From Rhodococcus coprophilus NBRC 100603 (lineage in GTDB: Bacteria > Actinomycetota > Actinomycetes > Mycobacteriales > Mycobacteriaceae), in assembly GCF_001895045.1 (NCBI RefSeq), contig NZ_BDAM01000005.1:1-64000 (forward strand): a DNA stretch of 64,000 bases, given 5' to 3'. The translations under genes were made by a program, and so were the position numbers. The notes under the pieces are model-generated. The model ran no database searches. It had not been told where the DNA came from and worked only from the letters and a program-made list of their open reading frames with translations. Positions 9,977 through 18,397 of this stretch are shown here, piece after piece. Numbering within the stretch: the stretch's first letter is position 1; each line of letters opens with the position of its first letter.

Positions 9977-9982
9977 TACCCT
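9977..9982 (+). promoter_or_regulatory. -10 element of a probable leaderless promoter
   Basis: TACCCT (TANNNT) lies 6 bases before the GTG start at 9989, and no Shine-Dalgarno sequence is seen, which fits transcription starting at the GTG. Confidence 0.4.
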
Positions 9983-9988
9983 TCCGCT

Positions 9989-10663
9989 GTGGCCGAGATC
10001 CCGCACCTCGAGCAGTTCCCCGACGTTCGCGCCTGGGTCAGGGCGATTCCTGTCTCGACCACTGCGCCTCCCCCGGGGCCCGAGGCTACCCCGCGACCAC
10101 AGGATCTGTTCCTGCGCTGGCTGACCGACGCCGTCGACGCCGGTCTCGGGGAGCCGCACGCAGCGACGCTGTCCACGGTCGACGAGGACGGGTGGCCCGA
10201 CGCCCGGGTGCTGCTGCTCAAGGATGTGACCGCGGAGGGCTGGTGGTTCTCCGGCGACGACCGGTCCCCGAAAGGTCGTCACCTCGGGACGACGCCTGCG
10301 GCGGCCCTGACGTTCTACTGGCGCGAGCACGGCCGTCAGGTCAGGCTGCGGGGTGCAGTCCACTCCGGCGACCGGGAGGTCTGTGCCCGCGACTTCGTCG
10401 AACGATCCACGCTCGCCCGTGCCGTTGCGTCGACCGGCAGGCAGAGCGCGGTCCTCGACGACCCGGGCGACTACGACCGGCTGGTGCAGGACAGGCTCGA
10501 CACGCTGGAGGCGGACCCGGGCTGGGTTTCGCCCCACTGGACAGCCTGGTGCGTAGAGCCCGTGACCGTCGAGTTCTGGCAGGCAGATCCCGGTCGGCGG
10601 CACCGGCGACTGCGGTATCGCCGCGACGATTCGGGATGGACGCGCGAACAGCTGTTTCCGTAG
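9989..10663 (+). CDS. Pyridoxamine 5'-phosphate oxidase family protein (PdxH-like)
   Basis: 224 aa, GTG start. The split-barrel FMN fold of PdxH is clear: LFLRWLTDAVDAGLGEPHAATLSTVDEDGWPDARVLLLKDV, then WWFSGDDRSPKGRHLGTTPAAALTFYWREHGRQVRLRG, and a PdxH-style C-terminal dimer segment (EFWQADPGRRHRRLRYRRDD). True PdxH oxidises pyridoxine or pyridoxamine phosphate to pyridoxal phosphate. The usual C-terminal RL.P ending reads EQLFP here, so this may be a paralogue with another flavin-dependent role. It has a probable leaderless promoter and stands between the VOC and hydrolase genes. Confidence 0.82.
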   Translation: MAEIPHLEQFPDVRAWVRAIPVSTTAPPPGPEATPRPQDLFLRWLTDAVDAGLGEPHAATLSTVDEDGWPDARVLLLKDVTAEGWWFSGDDRSPKGRHLGTTPAAALTFYWREHGRQVRLRGAVHSGDREVCARDFVERSTLARAVASTGRQSAVLDDPGDYDRLVQDRLDTLEADPGWVSPHWTAWCVEPVTVEFWQADPGRRHRRLRYRRDDSGWTREQLFP

Positions 10664-10707
10664 CCCCGGAGGTGGTGCGCGCATACCGACATACCGCCCC
10701 GTGGCGG

Positions 10708-10713
10708 TAGGCT
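10708..10713 (+). promoter_or_regulatory. -10 element of a probable leaderless promoter
   Basis: TAGGCT (TANNNT) ends 7 bases before the GTG start at 10721, with no ribosome-binding site. Just upstream is a direct repeat, ATACCG-AC-ATACCG, ending about 10696, which could be part of the promoter or a regulator site. Confidence 0.45.
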
Positions 10714-10720
10714 CCGGCCC

Positions 10721-11758
10721 GTGAACGACTCCTACATCCGCACACGCGTCGCCAATGGTGTCGGCGAAGTGCAACTCGACCGATCCGTCGCGCTCAACGC
10801 GCTCGACCGGTCGATGATCCACGACATGTATGCGCCGCTCGAGGCCTGGCGCGACGACCCCGACATCACGGCCGTATTGGTGACCAGCCTGTCCGATCGC
10901 GCGTTCTGCGCGGGCGGTGACATCAAGCCGGTACGCGAGGCAGCCGTGCAGGGAGACGCCGACGCCGTCCGAGGATACTTCTCCGACGAGTACCGGCTCG
11001 ACCGCCTCGTCGCTACCTACCCCAAGCCGTACCTCGCATTGCTCGACGGCGTCACCATGGGCGGGGGACTCGGCATCTCCGTACACGGAGCCGTGCGCAT
11101 CGCCACCGAGAAGTCGACCTTCGCAATGCCCGAAACCGCGATCGGCTTCATCCCCGATGTCGGGTCGAGCCATTTCCTTCCGCGGCTGCGCGGCACCACC
11201 GCCCGCTGCGACGCGGTCGGCATGTACCTGGGCGTCACCGGCGCCCGGATCGATGCCGGTGACGCGCTCGCGGTGGGCCTGGCGACGCATTACGTGCCGA
11301 GCGTGCGGATCGGTGAACTCGCAGACCGGATCCGAGCCGGACACTGGCAGGACGCACTCGACGCGTACGTCGAACCGGCACCGGAGTCGGATCTGGCGCG
11401 GCGCTTCACCGACATCGAGGCTGTCTTCGGCGACGGAACCGTGCTGGACATGCTCGCCCGGCTCACCGACGATCCGGGCATCGACTCCGCGTGGGCGCAG
11501 AAGACCCGCGACGCCTTGACCGCACTGTCGCCGACGAGCGTCTGGGTCACCGCCGAACTGCTGCGACGCGGCGCCGAAAGCACTTTGGAGGAGTGCTTCG
11601 CCCGCGAACTCGGGGTGGCGGTGCGGATCGCGCTCACCCCCGACTTCGCCGAGGGAGTGCGCTCCGTGCTCGTCGACAAGGACCGCCACCCGAAGTGGTC
11701 GCCGTCGTCGCTGGAGGCGGTCGATCAGACGGCGATCACGGCACTGCTCGACGCCTGA
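10721..11758 (+). CDS. 3-hydroxyisobutyryl-CoA hydrolase family protein
   Basis: 345 aa, GTG start. It is a crotonase-fold protein of the longer hydrolase branch: FCAGGDIKPVREAA (first oxyanion segment), MGGGLGISVHGAVRIA (second), and PETAIGFIPDVGSSHFLPRL, which holds the Glu and Asp used for thioester hydrolysis in valine breakdown. Length and the C-terminal helical part (TLEECFARELGVAVRI, then DFAEGVRSVLVDKDRHPKWSP) are typical of HIBYL-CoA hydrolase rather than plain enoyl hydratases. It probably acts on branched-chain amino acid intermediates in the cytosol. Confidence 0.88.
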   Translation: MNDSYIRTRVANGVGEVQLDRSVALNALDRSMIHDMYAPLEAWRDDPDITAVLVTSLSDRAFCAGGDIKPVREAAVQGDADAVRGYFSDEYRLDRLVATYPKPYLALLDGVTMGGGLGISVHGAVRIATEKSTFAMPETAIGFIPDVGSSHFLPRLRGTTARCDAVGMYLGVTGARIDAGDALAVGLATHYVPSVRIGELADRIRAGHWQDALDAYVEPAPESDLARRFTDIEAVFGDGTVLDMLARLTDDPGIDSAWAQKTRDALTALSPTSVWVTAELLRRGAESTLEECFARELGVAVRIALTPDFAEGVRSVLVDKDRHPKWSPSSLEAVDQTAITALLDA

Positions 11759-11806
11759 CGGGTTCTTCCGGCGGCACGCACGCAGGTCGCGTCGCCGGGA
11801 ACGAGG

Positions 11807-12439
11807 TCAGCGGGCGTGGCGCTGCGGTGTCTGCAGGTCCACCACGATGGGCTGACCACCGAGGGTCGCGTGGAGTTCGGGCTTCTCGAGCCCGCCGGCG
11901 AGGAGGTACTCGCCCAGAAGCGTGAGCAGTTCGTCGTTGTCGGACGTCGGGTCGGCGTTGCCGCCCGTGTTTCCCAACTCGGTCTGTGCGAGACGGGCCG
12001 CTATCCGGACCGAGGCCACACCCATCGCTTTGCGCCGCGAGGGGGTCGGTGCGGTGGTGACGGCTGTGCGGGCATCGTCCGATGCGGTTCCCGCACCGTT
12101 GACTGTGCCGTTCGTGCTGGTGCTGCTCACCGGGGTGGTCCCTTCGTCGAAGATGCCGGCGTCGACCCCGCCGGCCGGGGCGCGGTCGATCACGCGCTCG
12201 CTTTCGGTGCTCGCACCGCCGGCGCCGAGAGGGGACTCGTCGGAAGAATCCGGCCGGACCGAACCGGCAGAACCGGGACGAGTCGGGCCGGTGAGCGGCG
12301 TGCTGCTCGGCAACGGAGTACTCGGCAACGGATAGACGAAGGTACCCGACCGTTTCGGTCCTCCGGACCGTGCGGGTGCGTCACCCGGCTTGCCGGAGGG
12401 CAGGCCGTCCCCGGCCGAGGCCGGTGCGTCGTCGCTCAT
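11807..12439 (-). CDS. Uncharacterised Ser/Pro/Gly-rich protein with a conserved-looking C-terminus
   Basis: 210 aa from the ATG at 12439, preceded by AGGAG at about 6 bases. I do not recognise a family. Residues 1-135 are low complexity and probably disordered, rich in Ser, Pro, Gly and Thr (for example PLPSTPLPSSTPLTGP). From about 135 the composition becomes ordinary, with a helical stretch (AMGVASVRIAARLAQTELG) and a short ending about a cap of strands (LHATLGGQPIVVDLQTPQ). No signal peptide or membrane segment is seen. It is convergent with the hydrolase gene upstream; prfC, its neighbour on the same strand, starts further on and is read towards it. Confidence 0.65.
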   Translation of the reverse strand: MSDDAPASAGDGLPSGKPGDAPARSGGPKRSGTFVYPLPSTPLPSSTPLTGPTRPGSAGSVRPDSSDESPLGAGGASTESERVIDRAPAGGVDAGIFDEGTTPVSSTSTNGTVNGAGTASDDARTAVTTAPTPSRRKAMGVASVRIAARLAQTELGNTGGNADPTSDNDELLTLLGEYLLAGGLEKPELHATLGGQPIVVDLQTPQRHAR

Positions 12440-12540
12440 CGATTGCTCCTGATTCCGCCCGATACGTCGGATCGACGGAAGGGAAAGTATCAGTAAAGTC
12501 CGCCTGGTGCACCCAGCGGGTGCACCAGGCGGTAACGAGG

Positions 12541-14229
12541 TCAGTCCGTGGCGGCGACGAGTGGTTCGAGCGTGAGCTCGGGAAGTTCCTTCTGGATGTA
12601 CTGCAGACGCCACTTGTCGCTGACGAGCGCGAGCAGCACGCCGTCGGATCGCATGAACACCTCGACCCCGCGCTGCCGGTTGAGTTCGTCGACCGAGTCG
12701 GCATCGGTGCGACGCGCGAGCGCGTAGCCCAGCGGCTCGATCTTCGGCTCGACGTTGTACTCGGCCTTCATCCGCGCCGCGACGACCTCGAACTGCATCG
12801 GACCGACTGCCGCCATGACCGGCGACGCGTCACCACGGATGTCGTTGCGCAGAATCTGCACGACACCCTCGGAGTCGAGCTGATCGACTGCCTTACGGAA
12901 CTGCTTGTATTTCGAGGCGCTTTCGGCGCGCAGGATCGCGAAGTGCTCGGGTGCGAACGACGGAATCGGCGGGAACTCCACCTTTTTGTCGACGTACAGG
13001 GTGTGGCCCGGCGCAAGTGCGGTCGCGTTGACCAGACCCACCACGTCACCCGGGTAGGCGTTCTCCACCGTCGTGCGTTCGCGGCCGAACACGGTGAGCG
13101 CGTACTTGGTGGCGAACGGTTTTCCGGTCTGGGCATGCGTGACCACCATGCCGCGTTCGAACACACCCGACACGACGCGCATGAAGGCAAGCCGGTCCCG
13201 GTGCGCGGTGTCCATACCGGCCTGCACCTTGAACACGACGGCACTGAACGGGTCGTCGACGTTGCGCGGGTTGCCCTCGATGTCGAGCCGGGCGCGCGGC
13301 GGCGGTGCCAGCGAGACGAGGGTGTCGAGAATCTGGCGCACACCGAAGTTGAGCATCGCGGACGCGAAGATCACCGGGGAGGTCTGCCCGGCGAGGAACA
13401 TCTCCTGGTCGTGGTCCTGGCCGCTCGCCGAGAGGAGTTCGGACTCCTCGGCGGCTTCGGTCCAGACCTCACCTTCCCGGTCGGACGCCTCGTCCGCGGT
13501 CAGGTGTTCCTCGGGGGCGATCTTCGCACCACCGGCGGTGCGGGTGAACTTGACGTACTCGGTGGCGATGCCGTCCTCACCGCGACGCAGCAGACCGCGG
13601 AAGTCGCCGGCGATACCGACCGGCCAGAACAGCGGCGTCGGGGTCAGGCCGATACGTTCGTCGATCTCGTCGAGCAGTTCGAGCGGCGCGCGGCCGGGCC
13701 GGTCCCACTTGTTGATGACGGTGATGACCGGAATGCCGCGGTGACGGCATACCTGGAACAGCTTGAGCGTCTGGGGCTCGAGACCCTTTGCGGCGTCGAT
13801 GAGCATCACGGCCGCGTCGACGGCGGTCAGGACGCGGTAGGTGTCCTCCGAGAAGTCGGAGTGGCCGGGTGTGTCGACGAGGTTGATGACGTTGACCGTC
13901 TCGGACCCGTCATTACCGGCAGGCGACTCGGAAGAGGTGTAGTTGAACTGCAGCGCGGTGGAGCTGACGGAAATACCGCGCGCTTTCTCCATCTCCATCC
14001 AGTCGGAGACGGTGGACTTGCGCCCGGCCTTGCCGTGCACGGCACCCGCCTCCGAGATGACCTTCGCGTGCAGCGCGAGAGCCTCGGTGAGCGTGGACTT
14101 ACCGGCGTCGGGGTGCGAGATGACTGCGAACGTGCGGCGACGCTGCGCCTCGGCACGCACTTCCTTACCTGATCTGGGCTTCGGGACTCCGGTGGATTCG
14201 CTGACGGCCGAAGCGGGCGGGGTGCTCAA
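12541..14229 (-). CDS. prfC: Peptide chain release factor 3
   Basis: 562 aa from a TTG at 14229 (LSTPPASAV...), which has GAGAGG 9 bases upstream; the frame stays open to a TTG at 14283, so the start is uncertain. It is a translational GTPase with P-loop AVISHPDAGKSTL, switch region ARGISVSSTALQF, DTPGHSDFSEDT (G3) and NKWDRPGR (G4). The remaining domains match RF3, which uses GTP to remove RF1/RF2 from ribosomes after termination. An N-terminal extension of roughly 25 residues precedes the G domain. RF3 is absent from M. tuberculosis as I recall, but occurs in many other actinobacteria. Confidence 0.93.
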   Translation of the reverse strand: MSTPPASAVSESTGVPKPRSGKEVRAEAQRRRTFAVISHPDAGKSTLTEALALHAKVISEAGAVHGKAGRKSTVSDWMEMEKARGISVSSTALQFNYTSSESPAGNDGSETVNVINLVDTPGHSDFSEDTYRVLTAVDAAVMLIDAAKGLEPQTLKLFQVCRHRGIPVITVINKWDRPGRAPLELLDEIDERIGLTPTPLFWPVGIAGDFRGLLRRGEDGIATEYVKFTRTAGGAKIAPEEHLTADEASDREGEVWTEAAEESELLSASGQDHDQEMFLAGQTSPVIFASAMLNFGVRQILDTLVSLAPPPRARLDIEGNPRNVDDPFSAVVFKVQAGMDTAHRDRLAFMRVVSGVFERGMVVTHAQTGKPFATKYALTVFGRERTTVENAYPGDVVGLVNATALAPGHTLYVDKKVEFPPIPSFAPEHFAILRAESASKYKQFRKAVDQLDSEGVVQILRNDIRGDASPVMAAVGPMQFEVVAARMKAEYNVEPKIEPLGYALARRTDADSVDELNRQRGVEVFMRSDGVLLALVSDKWRLQYIQKELPELTLEPLVAATD

Positions 14230-14346
14230 CGCGGAAAACCTCTCGAAGCGGGACTGGTGCGGCTGTCGCCGGCAACTCGTCAAGTTTACTCGGCGAGTCG
14301 TACGGTCTTCTCGGCCGGATTCGTTTGCCTCCGCCCGAGGTCTTGC

Positions 14347-14919
14347 TCAGTGGATGCGATTCTGGGCACCTTCGAGCCCTAGGCGCAGCAACAGTTCCAC
14401 GGCGTCGGCGCCTTCCTCGCACCACACCGCGAGTTCCTTGCGCTCCGCCGCGGAGAAGGGCTTGAGTACGTAATCGGCGGGGTCCTGCCGGCCGGGGGGA
14501 CGGCCGATGCCCAAGCGCACCCGCAGGTAGTCCTTGGTGCCGAGAGCCGACGACGTCGACCGCAGCCCGTTGTGCCCGTTCTCACCGCCGCCCTGCTTGA
14601 GCCTGATCGTCTCGAAATCCAGGTCGAGTTCGTCGTGGATCACCACGATGTTCGCCGGATCGACCGAGAAGAATTTGGCAAGGGCCGCGACCGGGCCACC
14701 GGAAAGATTCATGTACGTGCGGGGCTTGGCGATGATCACCTGGCGACCGTCGAGGCGTGCCTGGACGATGTCGGCATTGCTGCGCTTGTGAGCGCCGAAC
14801 TTGCCGCCGACCCGCCCCGCCAGCACGTCGGCCACCATGAAGCCGATGTTGTGACGGGTGTTCTCGTACTTCGGTCCGGGGTTCCCCAGCCCGACGACGA
14901 GCGCGGTGTCCTCGCTCAC
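14347..14919 (-). CDS. pth: Peptidyl-tRNA hydrolase
   Basis: 190 aa. I choose the GTG at 14919 ([15 protein letters not shown]) over the ATG at 14925, because GGAAGG is 8 bases from the GTG but only 2 from the ATG. The enzyme cleaves peptidyl-tRNA released from stalled ribosomes. Family landmarks are present: [22 protein letters not shown] with the catalytic His, [26 protein letters not shown] with the catalytic Asp, and [12 protein letters not shown] with the binding Asn. It follows rplY on the same strand with a hairpin between them, the standard order in mycobacteria and relatives. Confidence 0.96.
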   Translation of the reverse strand: MSEDTALVVGLGNPGPKYENTRHNIGFMVADVLAGRVGGKFGAHKRSNADIVQARLDGRQVIIAKPRTYMNLSGGPVAALAKFFSVDPANIVVIHDELDLDFETIRLKQGGGENGHNGLRSTSSALGTKDYLRVRLGIGRPPGRQDPADYVLKPFSAAERKELAVWCEEGADAVELLLRLGLEGAQNRIH

Positions 14920-14948
14920 GTGCATGTCCTTCCGTGTATCTACAACCA

Positions 14949-14986
14949 CGTGCGGCGCGCCACCCCGGAGGATGACGCGCCGCACG
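14949..14986 (-). terminator. Hairpin between rplY and pth
   Basis: An 11-bp stem pairs 14949-14959 with 14976-14986 around a 16-base loop, between the rplY stop and the pth start. It may partly terminate rplY transcripts or stabilise their 3' end. Confidence 0.55.
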
Positions 14987-15014
14987 AGTGATTTCGAGGT
15001 GAACCGGTGAAGGC

Positions 15015-15638
15015 TCAGGCCTCTTCTGCTGCTGCTGCTTCTTCTGCGGCGGGGGCCTCTTCTGCGCCCTCTTCGCCCTCGAGGTCGTCGGCGGACGGAG
15101 CCTCGACGATGTTCACGAGCAGCAACTCGGCATCGTCCTGGAGCACCGAGCCCGAAGGCAGTTCGACGCCACCGGCGAGGATCTGGGTACCGGCCTCGAC
15201 GCCCTCGATGGAGATCTTGATCTCCTCGGGGAGGTTCATCGCGTCGGCCTCGATCTTGATGGTGCTGACCTCGTTGACGACCAGCGTGCCGCTTGCAGCC
15301 TCGCCCTCGAGAACGACGGGTACCTCGACGGTGACCTTCTCGCCACGCTTGACGACGAGCAGGTCGGCATGCTCGATGTAGCGGCGGATCGGGTGGACGA
15401 CGACGGACTTGGTCAGCGCGAGCTGCTCGGTGCCGTCGATGTCCAGGGTCAGGATGGCGTTGGTGCCGTGGGCACGGAGGACGGCGGCGAACTCACGCGA
15501 GGGGAGCGCGAGGTGCTGCGGGTCGGTGTTGTGGCCGTACAGAACGGCGGGGACCTGACCGTCGCGACGGGCGCGGCGCGCGGCGCCCTTGCCGAACTCG
15601 GTGCGGACGCTGGCTACGAGATTGTTCTCGTCGGACAT
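15015..15638 (-). CDS. rplY: 50S ribosomal protein L25 / general stress protein Ctc
   Basis: 207 aa from the ATG at 15638. The N-terminal 95 residues are the L25 5S-rRNA-binding domain ([26 protein letters not shown], then [19 protein letters not shown]). The second half is the TL5/CTC-type beta domain ([17 protein letters not shown], then [18 protein letters not shown]). The C-terminus is an acidic Glu/Ala tail common in actinobacterial L25. It is the first gene of the rplY-pth unit. Confidence 0.95.
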   Translation of the reverse strand: MSDENNLVASVRTEFGKGAARRARRDGQVPAVLYGHNTDPQHLALPSREFAAVLRAHGTNAILTLDIDGTEQLALTKSVVVHPIRRYIEHADLLVVKRGEKVTVEVPVVLEGEAASGTLVVNEVSTIKIEADAMNLPEEIKISIEGVEAGTQILAGGVELPSGSVLQDDAELLLVNIVEAPSADDLEGEEGAEEAPAAEEAAAAEEA

Positions 15639-15847
15639 GATGAAAAGGCTCCTACGCTGATGGCACTTCGTGGTCGGGTGTTCTCGGCGAGTGGGCCGGC
15701 ACGCGCGACGGGAGCAAGTGCTCATCAAGCCGCGGCCGCGTCGATCACGGTGATCCGAAACATCTGCGGTTCACCCTCGCCGAGACAACTTGATCCACTC
15801 TACCGGATTGCGCAGATCGACGCGAACCCGCGCAGGTGGAGACGGTT

Positions 15848-17026
15848 TCACCTCGCGGCGAGCGTACGGACGGCGGCCAGGAACCGGTCCACGTCGGCGG
15901 GAGAGACGAAGTAGTGAGGGGAGGCCCGGACCACCGCTTCGAGATGCCGTGCGGACATGTCGAGCAGGGTGGAACTGCGATGGCTGACCGTCACGGTCAC
16001 CGACTGCTCTGCGAGCGCATCCCGCAACGCGCCCGGGTCCCAGCCGCCCACCGTGAAGGAGACGATCCCGCTGCGCCGGTCGCCGAGATCTCGCACCGTC
16101 ACCCCCGGTATGCGGTCGAGGCCGTCGCGTAGGTGCTCGGCGCGGTAACCGACCGCCTCGGCCACCTCGTCGATCCCGAGACCGAGCAGGTAGTCGACTG
16201 CTGCGCCCAGCCCGAGCCTGGCCGCGACGTCGGCCTCCCACATCTCGAAGCGGTTGGCGTCCGGGGCGTATTCGTACTCGCCGGGGGCAGTCCAAACGGC
16301 GCTGTGCAGATCGATCATGGCGGGCTCGAGTTCGCGGATCAGCCGGGGCCGGACGTACAGAAAGCCCGTGCCGCGCGGTCCGCGAAGCCACTTGCGACCG
16401 GTGCCCGAGAGCGCATCGACATCCAGTTCGCCGGCATCGACCGGCAACTGGCCCACCGACTGGCACGCGTCGAGCAATACCAGCGCACCCACCGCATGAG
16501 CGGCATCGGCCACTTCGCGTACGGGGTTGACGAGCCCTCCGTTGGTGGGGGCATGCACCACCGACACCAGCCGGACGCGTTCGTCGAGCATCCCGGTCAG
16601 CGCGTCGAGGTCGATACGCCCGGACGGATCGGACGGCACCACCTCGACCTGCGCACCGGTGGTTCGCGCGCGCTGAAGTGCCGCCACGGCGTTGGCCGCG
16701 TACTCGGCTTGCGAGAGGAGGATGCGGTCGCCGCGCCGCAGAGGGACCGCATAGAAGAAGGACGTCCAGGCGCGCGACGCGCTGTCGGAGAGCGCAACGG
16801 ATTCGGCATGGGCACCGAGGAGACGGCCCAGGGACGTCTTCACTGCGCCGAGATCGGTGCGACGTTCGTTCGCCGCCGCGTATCCGCCCACTTCGGCCTC
16901 GCGGCGCAGGTGCGCGACCACCGTGTCGACGACCTGTGTGGGCGGCAACGACGATCCGGCGCTGTCGAGGAACACCCGTTCGAAGCAGCCCGGAGTATCC
17001 CGGCGTGCCTGCTCCACATTCAACAT
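15848..17026 (-). CDS. Class V aminotransferase / cysteine desulfurase-like PLP enzyme, candidate EgtE
   Basis: 392 aa, ATG start. A fold-type I PLP enzyme: FLDSAGSSLPPTQVV at the start, HLRREAEVGGYAA near residue 45, VHAPTNGGLVNPV, DACQSVGQLPVD with the PLP Asp, and SGTGRKWLRGPRGTGFLYV with the PLP Lys. The C-terminal domain includes SHRSSTLLD. In ergothioneine synthesis EgtE is a class V PLP C-S lyase that cleaves the hercynylcysteine sulfoxide. No such gene follows egtD here, and this one is divergent from egtA, with 141 bases between. The EAEVGGY segment is also seen in EgtE and some relatives. The role is inferred from position and family; it could be another desulfurase-like enzyme. Confidence 0.8.
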   Translation of the reverse strand: MLNVEQARRDTPGCFERVFLDSAGSSLPPTQVVDTVVAHLRREAEVGGYAAANERRTDLGAVKTSLGRLLGAHAESVALSDSASRAWTSFFYAVPLRRGDRILLSQAEYAANAVAALQRARTTGAQVEVVPSDPSGRIDLDALTGMLDERVRLVSVVHAPTNGGLVNPVREVADAAHAVGALVLLDACQSVGQLPVDAGELDVDALSGTGRKWLRGPRGTGFLYVRPRLIRELEPAMIDLHSAVWTAPGEYEYAPDANRFEMWEADVAARLGLGAAVDYLLGLGIDEVAEAVGYRAEHLRDGLDRIPGVTVRDLGDRRSGIVSFTVGGWDPGALRDALAEQSVTVTVSHRSSTLLDMSARHLEAVVRASPHYFVSPADVDRFLAAVRTLAAR

Positions 17027-17167
17027 CGGCGCATCCCCTCGGCCTACTTCCGTCGCACGGAATCTAACCGGTCGCGGGGCGTGCGGGTGCGATCTCCCCG
17101 CGATGCGCCTCGACGCGCGTTAGTCTCGTTCGCAGACCTTGTCAGGCAGCCGAGGGGGGTGAATCGA

Positions 17168-18397
17168 GTGGTGATGGCGATCAACTTTCCGGTGTCGCAC
17201 GCTCGGGCAGGACTCGGCACACGCGCGGCGGCCGAAAAGCATGTCCGGAACGTGAGCTTCCGGGCAGGGCCGCCGCGGCTGATCGGCGTGGAACTCGAGT
17301 GGCTGACTGCGCGTGCCGACGTCACGGCAGCACGCCCCGAGTTGACCTCGCTCGTCGACGCACTCGGCTCCCACGCGCCCCGTACGGTGATGCCGTCGTC
17401 CTCGGAGCGACCGCTGCCGTCGGGAAGTGTCGTCAGCGTGGAGCCCGGCGGGCAGGTGGAACTTTCCAGCGCTCCGTGCACCTCCGCGCGCCAGGTGTGC
17501 GACCGGCTCACCGCGGACGCCAGGATGCTCCGGGCGCTTCTCGCGCGCCGTTCGGTGGCGATGCTCGATGGTGCCGCAGACGGCGTCAGGCCGCCGCAGC
17601 GACTGTTGCGGACAGCCCGGTACGGGGCGATGGAGATGCGGTACGACCGGTCCGGGCCGATGGGCCGGCTGATGATGAACAACACCGCCGCTGTACAGGT
17701 CAGCGTCGATGCGGGGACGGACGACGACGAGATCGACCGGCGCTGGAAACTGCTGCACGCGATGGGACCGGCGATGATCGCGGCGTTCGCGTGCTCGCCC
17801 CTCATGCGAGGTGCTCCCGAAGGGGATTGGGCGTCGCAGCGGATGCGCGCGTGGCTGGCACTCGACCCCGAACTCACCGAGGTGCCCGACCCCGCCGGTT
17901 ATCCGGCGTGGGTGGTCGACGCGCCGTTGACGTGCGTGCGGACGGGGGAGCCGGAGTGGCATGTACCCGCGGGCGCCTCGTTCGCGGACTGGCTCGACGG
18001 AGGTCTCGACGAGGAGATCGGGCGCCGCCCGACCATCGGGGATCTCGACTACCACATGACCACCCTGTTCCCCCCGGTGCGGCCACGAGGGCACCTGGAG
18101 GTGCGGTACATCGACGCTCAGCCAGGCGACATGTGGCAGGTCCCTGTAGCTGCCGTCGAGGCGCTCCTCAGCACACCGGCCGTCACGGAAGAGGCGACCG
18201 CCGTCGCCGCTCCCGTCCGGGAGTTGTGGACCGAAGCGGCTCAGGTCGGCCTCGGGTCGGTCGAATTGCGTGCCGCCGCAGCGGGTTTGCTGTCGCTTGC
18301 AGCGGAGTCCTCGCGTGACATGCGCTTCACGGCCGCTCTCGACGCCGCCGCCGCGCGATGCCTGCGGGGGCGGGGCCCGGAGGTGATCGGCCGGTGA
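17168..18397 (+). CDS. egtA: Glutamate-cysteine ligase EgtA
   Basis: 409 aa from the GTG at 17168; in-frame starts also exist at 17159, 17171 and 17174, and GAGGGGG at 17152-17158 best fits 17168. The GCS2-type ligase core is visible: LIGVELEWLTA near the start, SVEPGGQVELSSAP (substrate loop), TAARPELTSLVDAL, MMNNTAAVQVSVDAG, RRPTIGDLDYHMTTLFPPVRPRGHLEVRYID. It makes gamma-glutamylcysteine, the sulfur donor for EgtB in ergothioneine synthesis. It overlaps egtB by 4 bases (GTGA). A long open frame reaching back to 16133 is antisense noise over the aminotransferase. Confidence 0.88.
   Translation: MVMAINFPVSHARAGLGTRAAAEKHVRNVSFRAGPPRLIGVELEWLTARADVTAARPELTSLVDALGSHAPRTVMPSSSERPLPSGSVVSVEPGGQVELSSAPCTSARQVCDRLTADARMLRALLARRSVAMLDGAADGVRPPQRLLRTARYGAMEMRYDRSGPMGRLMMNNTAAVQVSVDAGTDDDEIDRRWKLLHAMGPAMIAAFACSPLMRGAPEGDWASQRMRAWLALDPELTEVPDPAGYPAWVVDAPLTCVRTGEPEWHVPAGASFADWLDGGLDEEIGRRPTIGDLDYHMTTLFPPVRPRGHLEVRYIDAQPGDMWQVPVAAVEALLSTPAVTEEATAVAAPVRELWTEAAQVGLGSVELRAAAAGLLSLAAESSRDMRFTAALDAAAARCLRGRGPEVIGR

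Noticed and set aside
16133-18397. Extension of the EgtA frame to 754 codons
   Set aside because: The extra 345 codons run antisense through the class V aminotransferase and carry no signal; EgtA motifs begin only after 17168.
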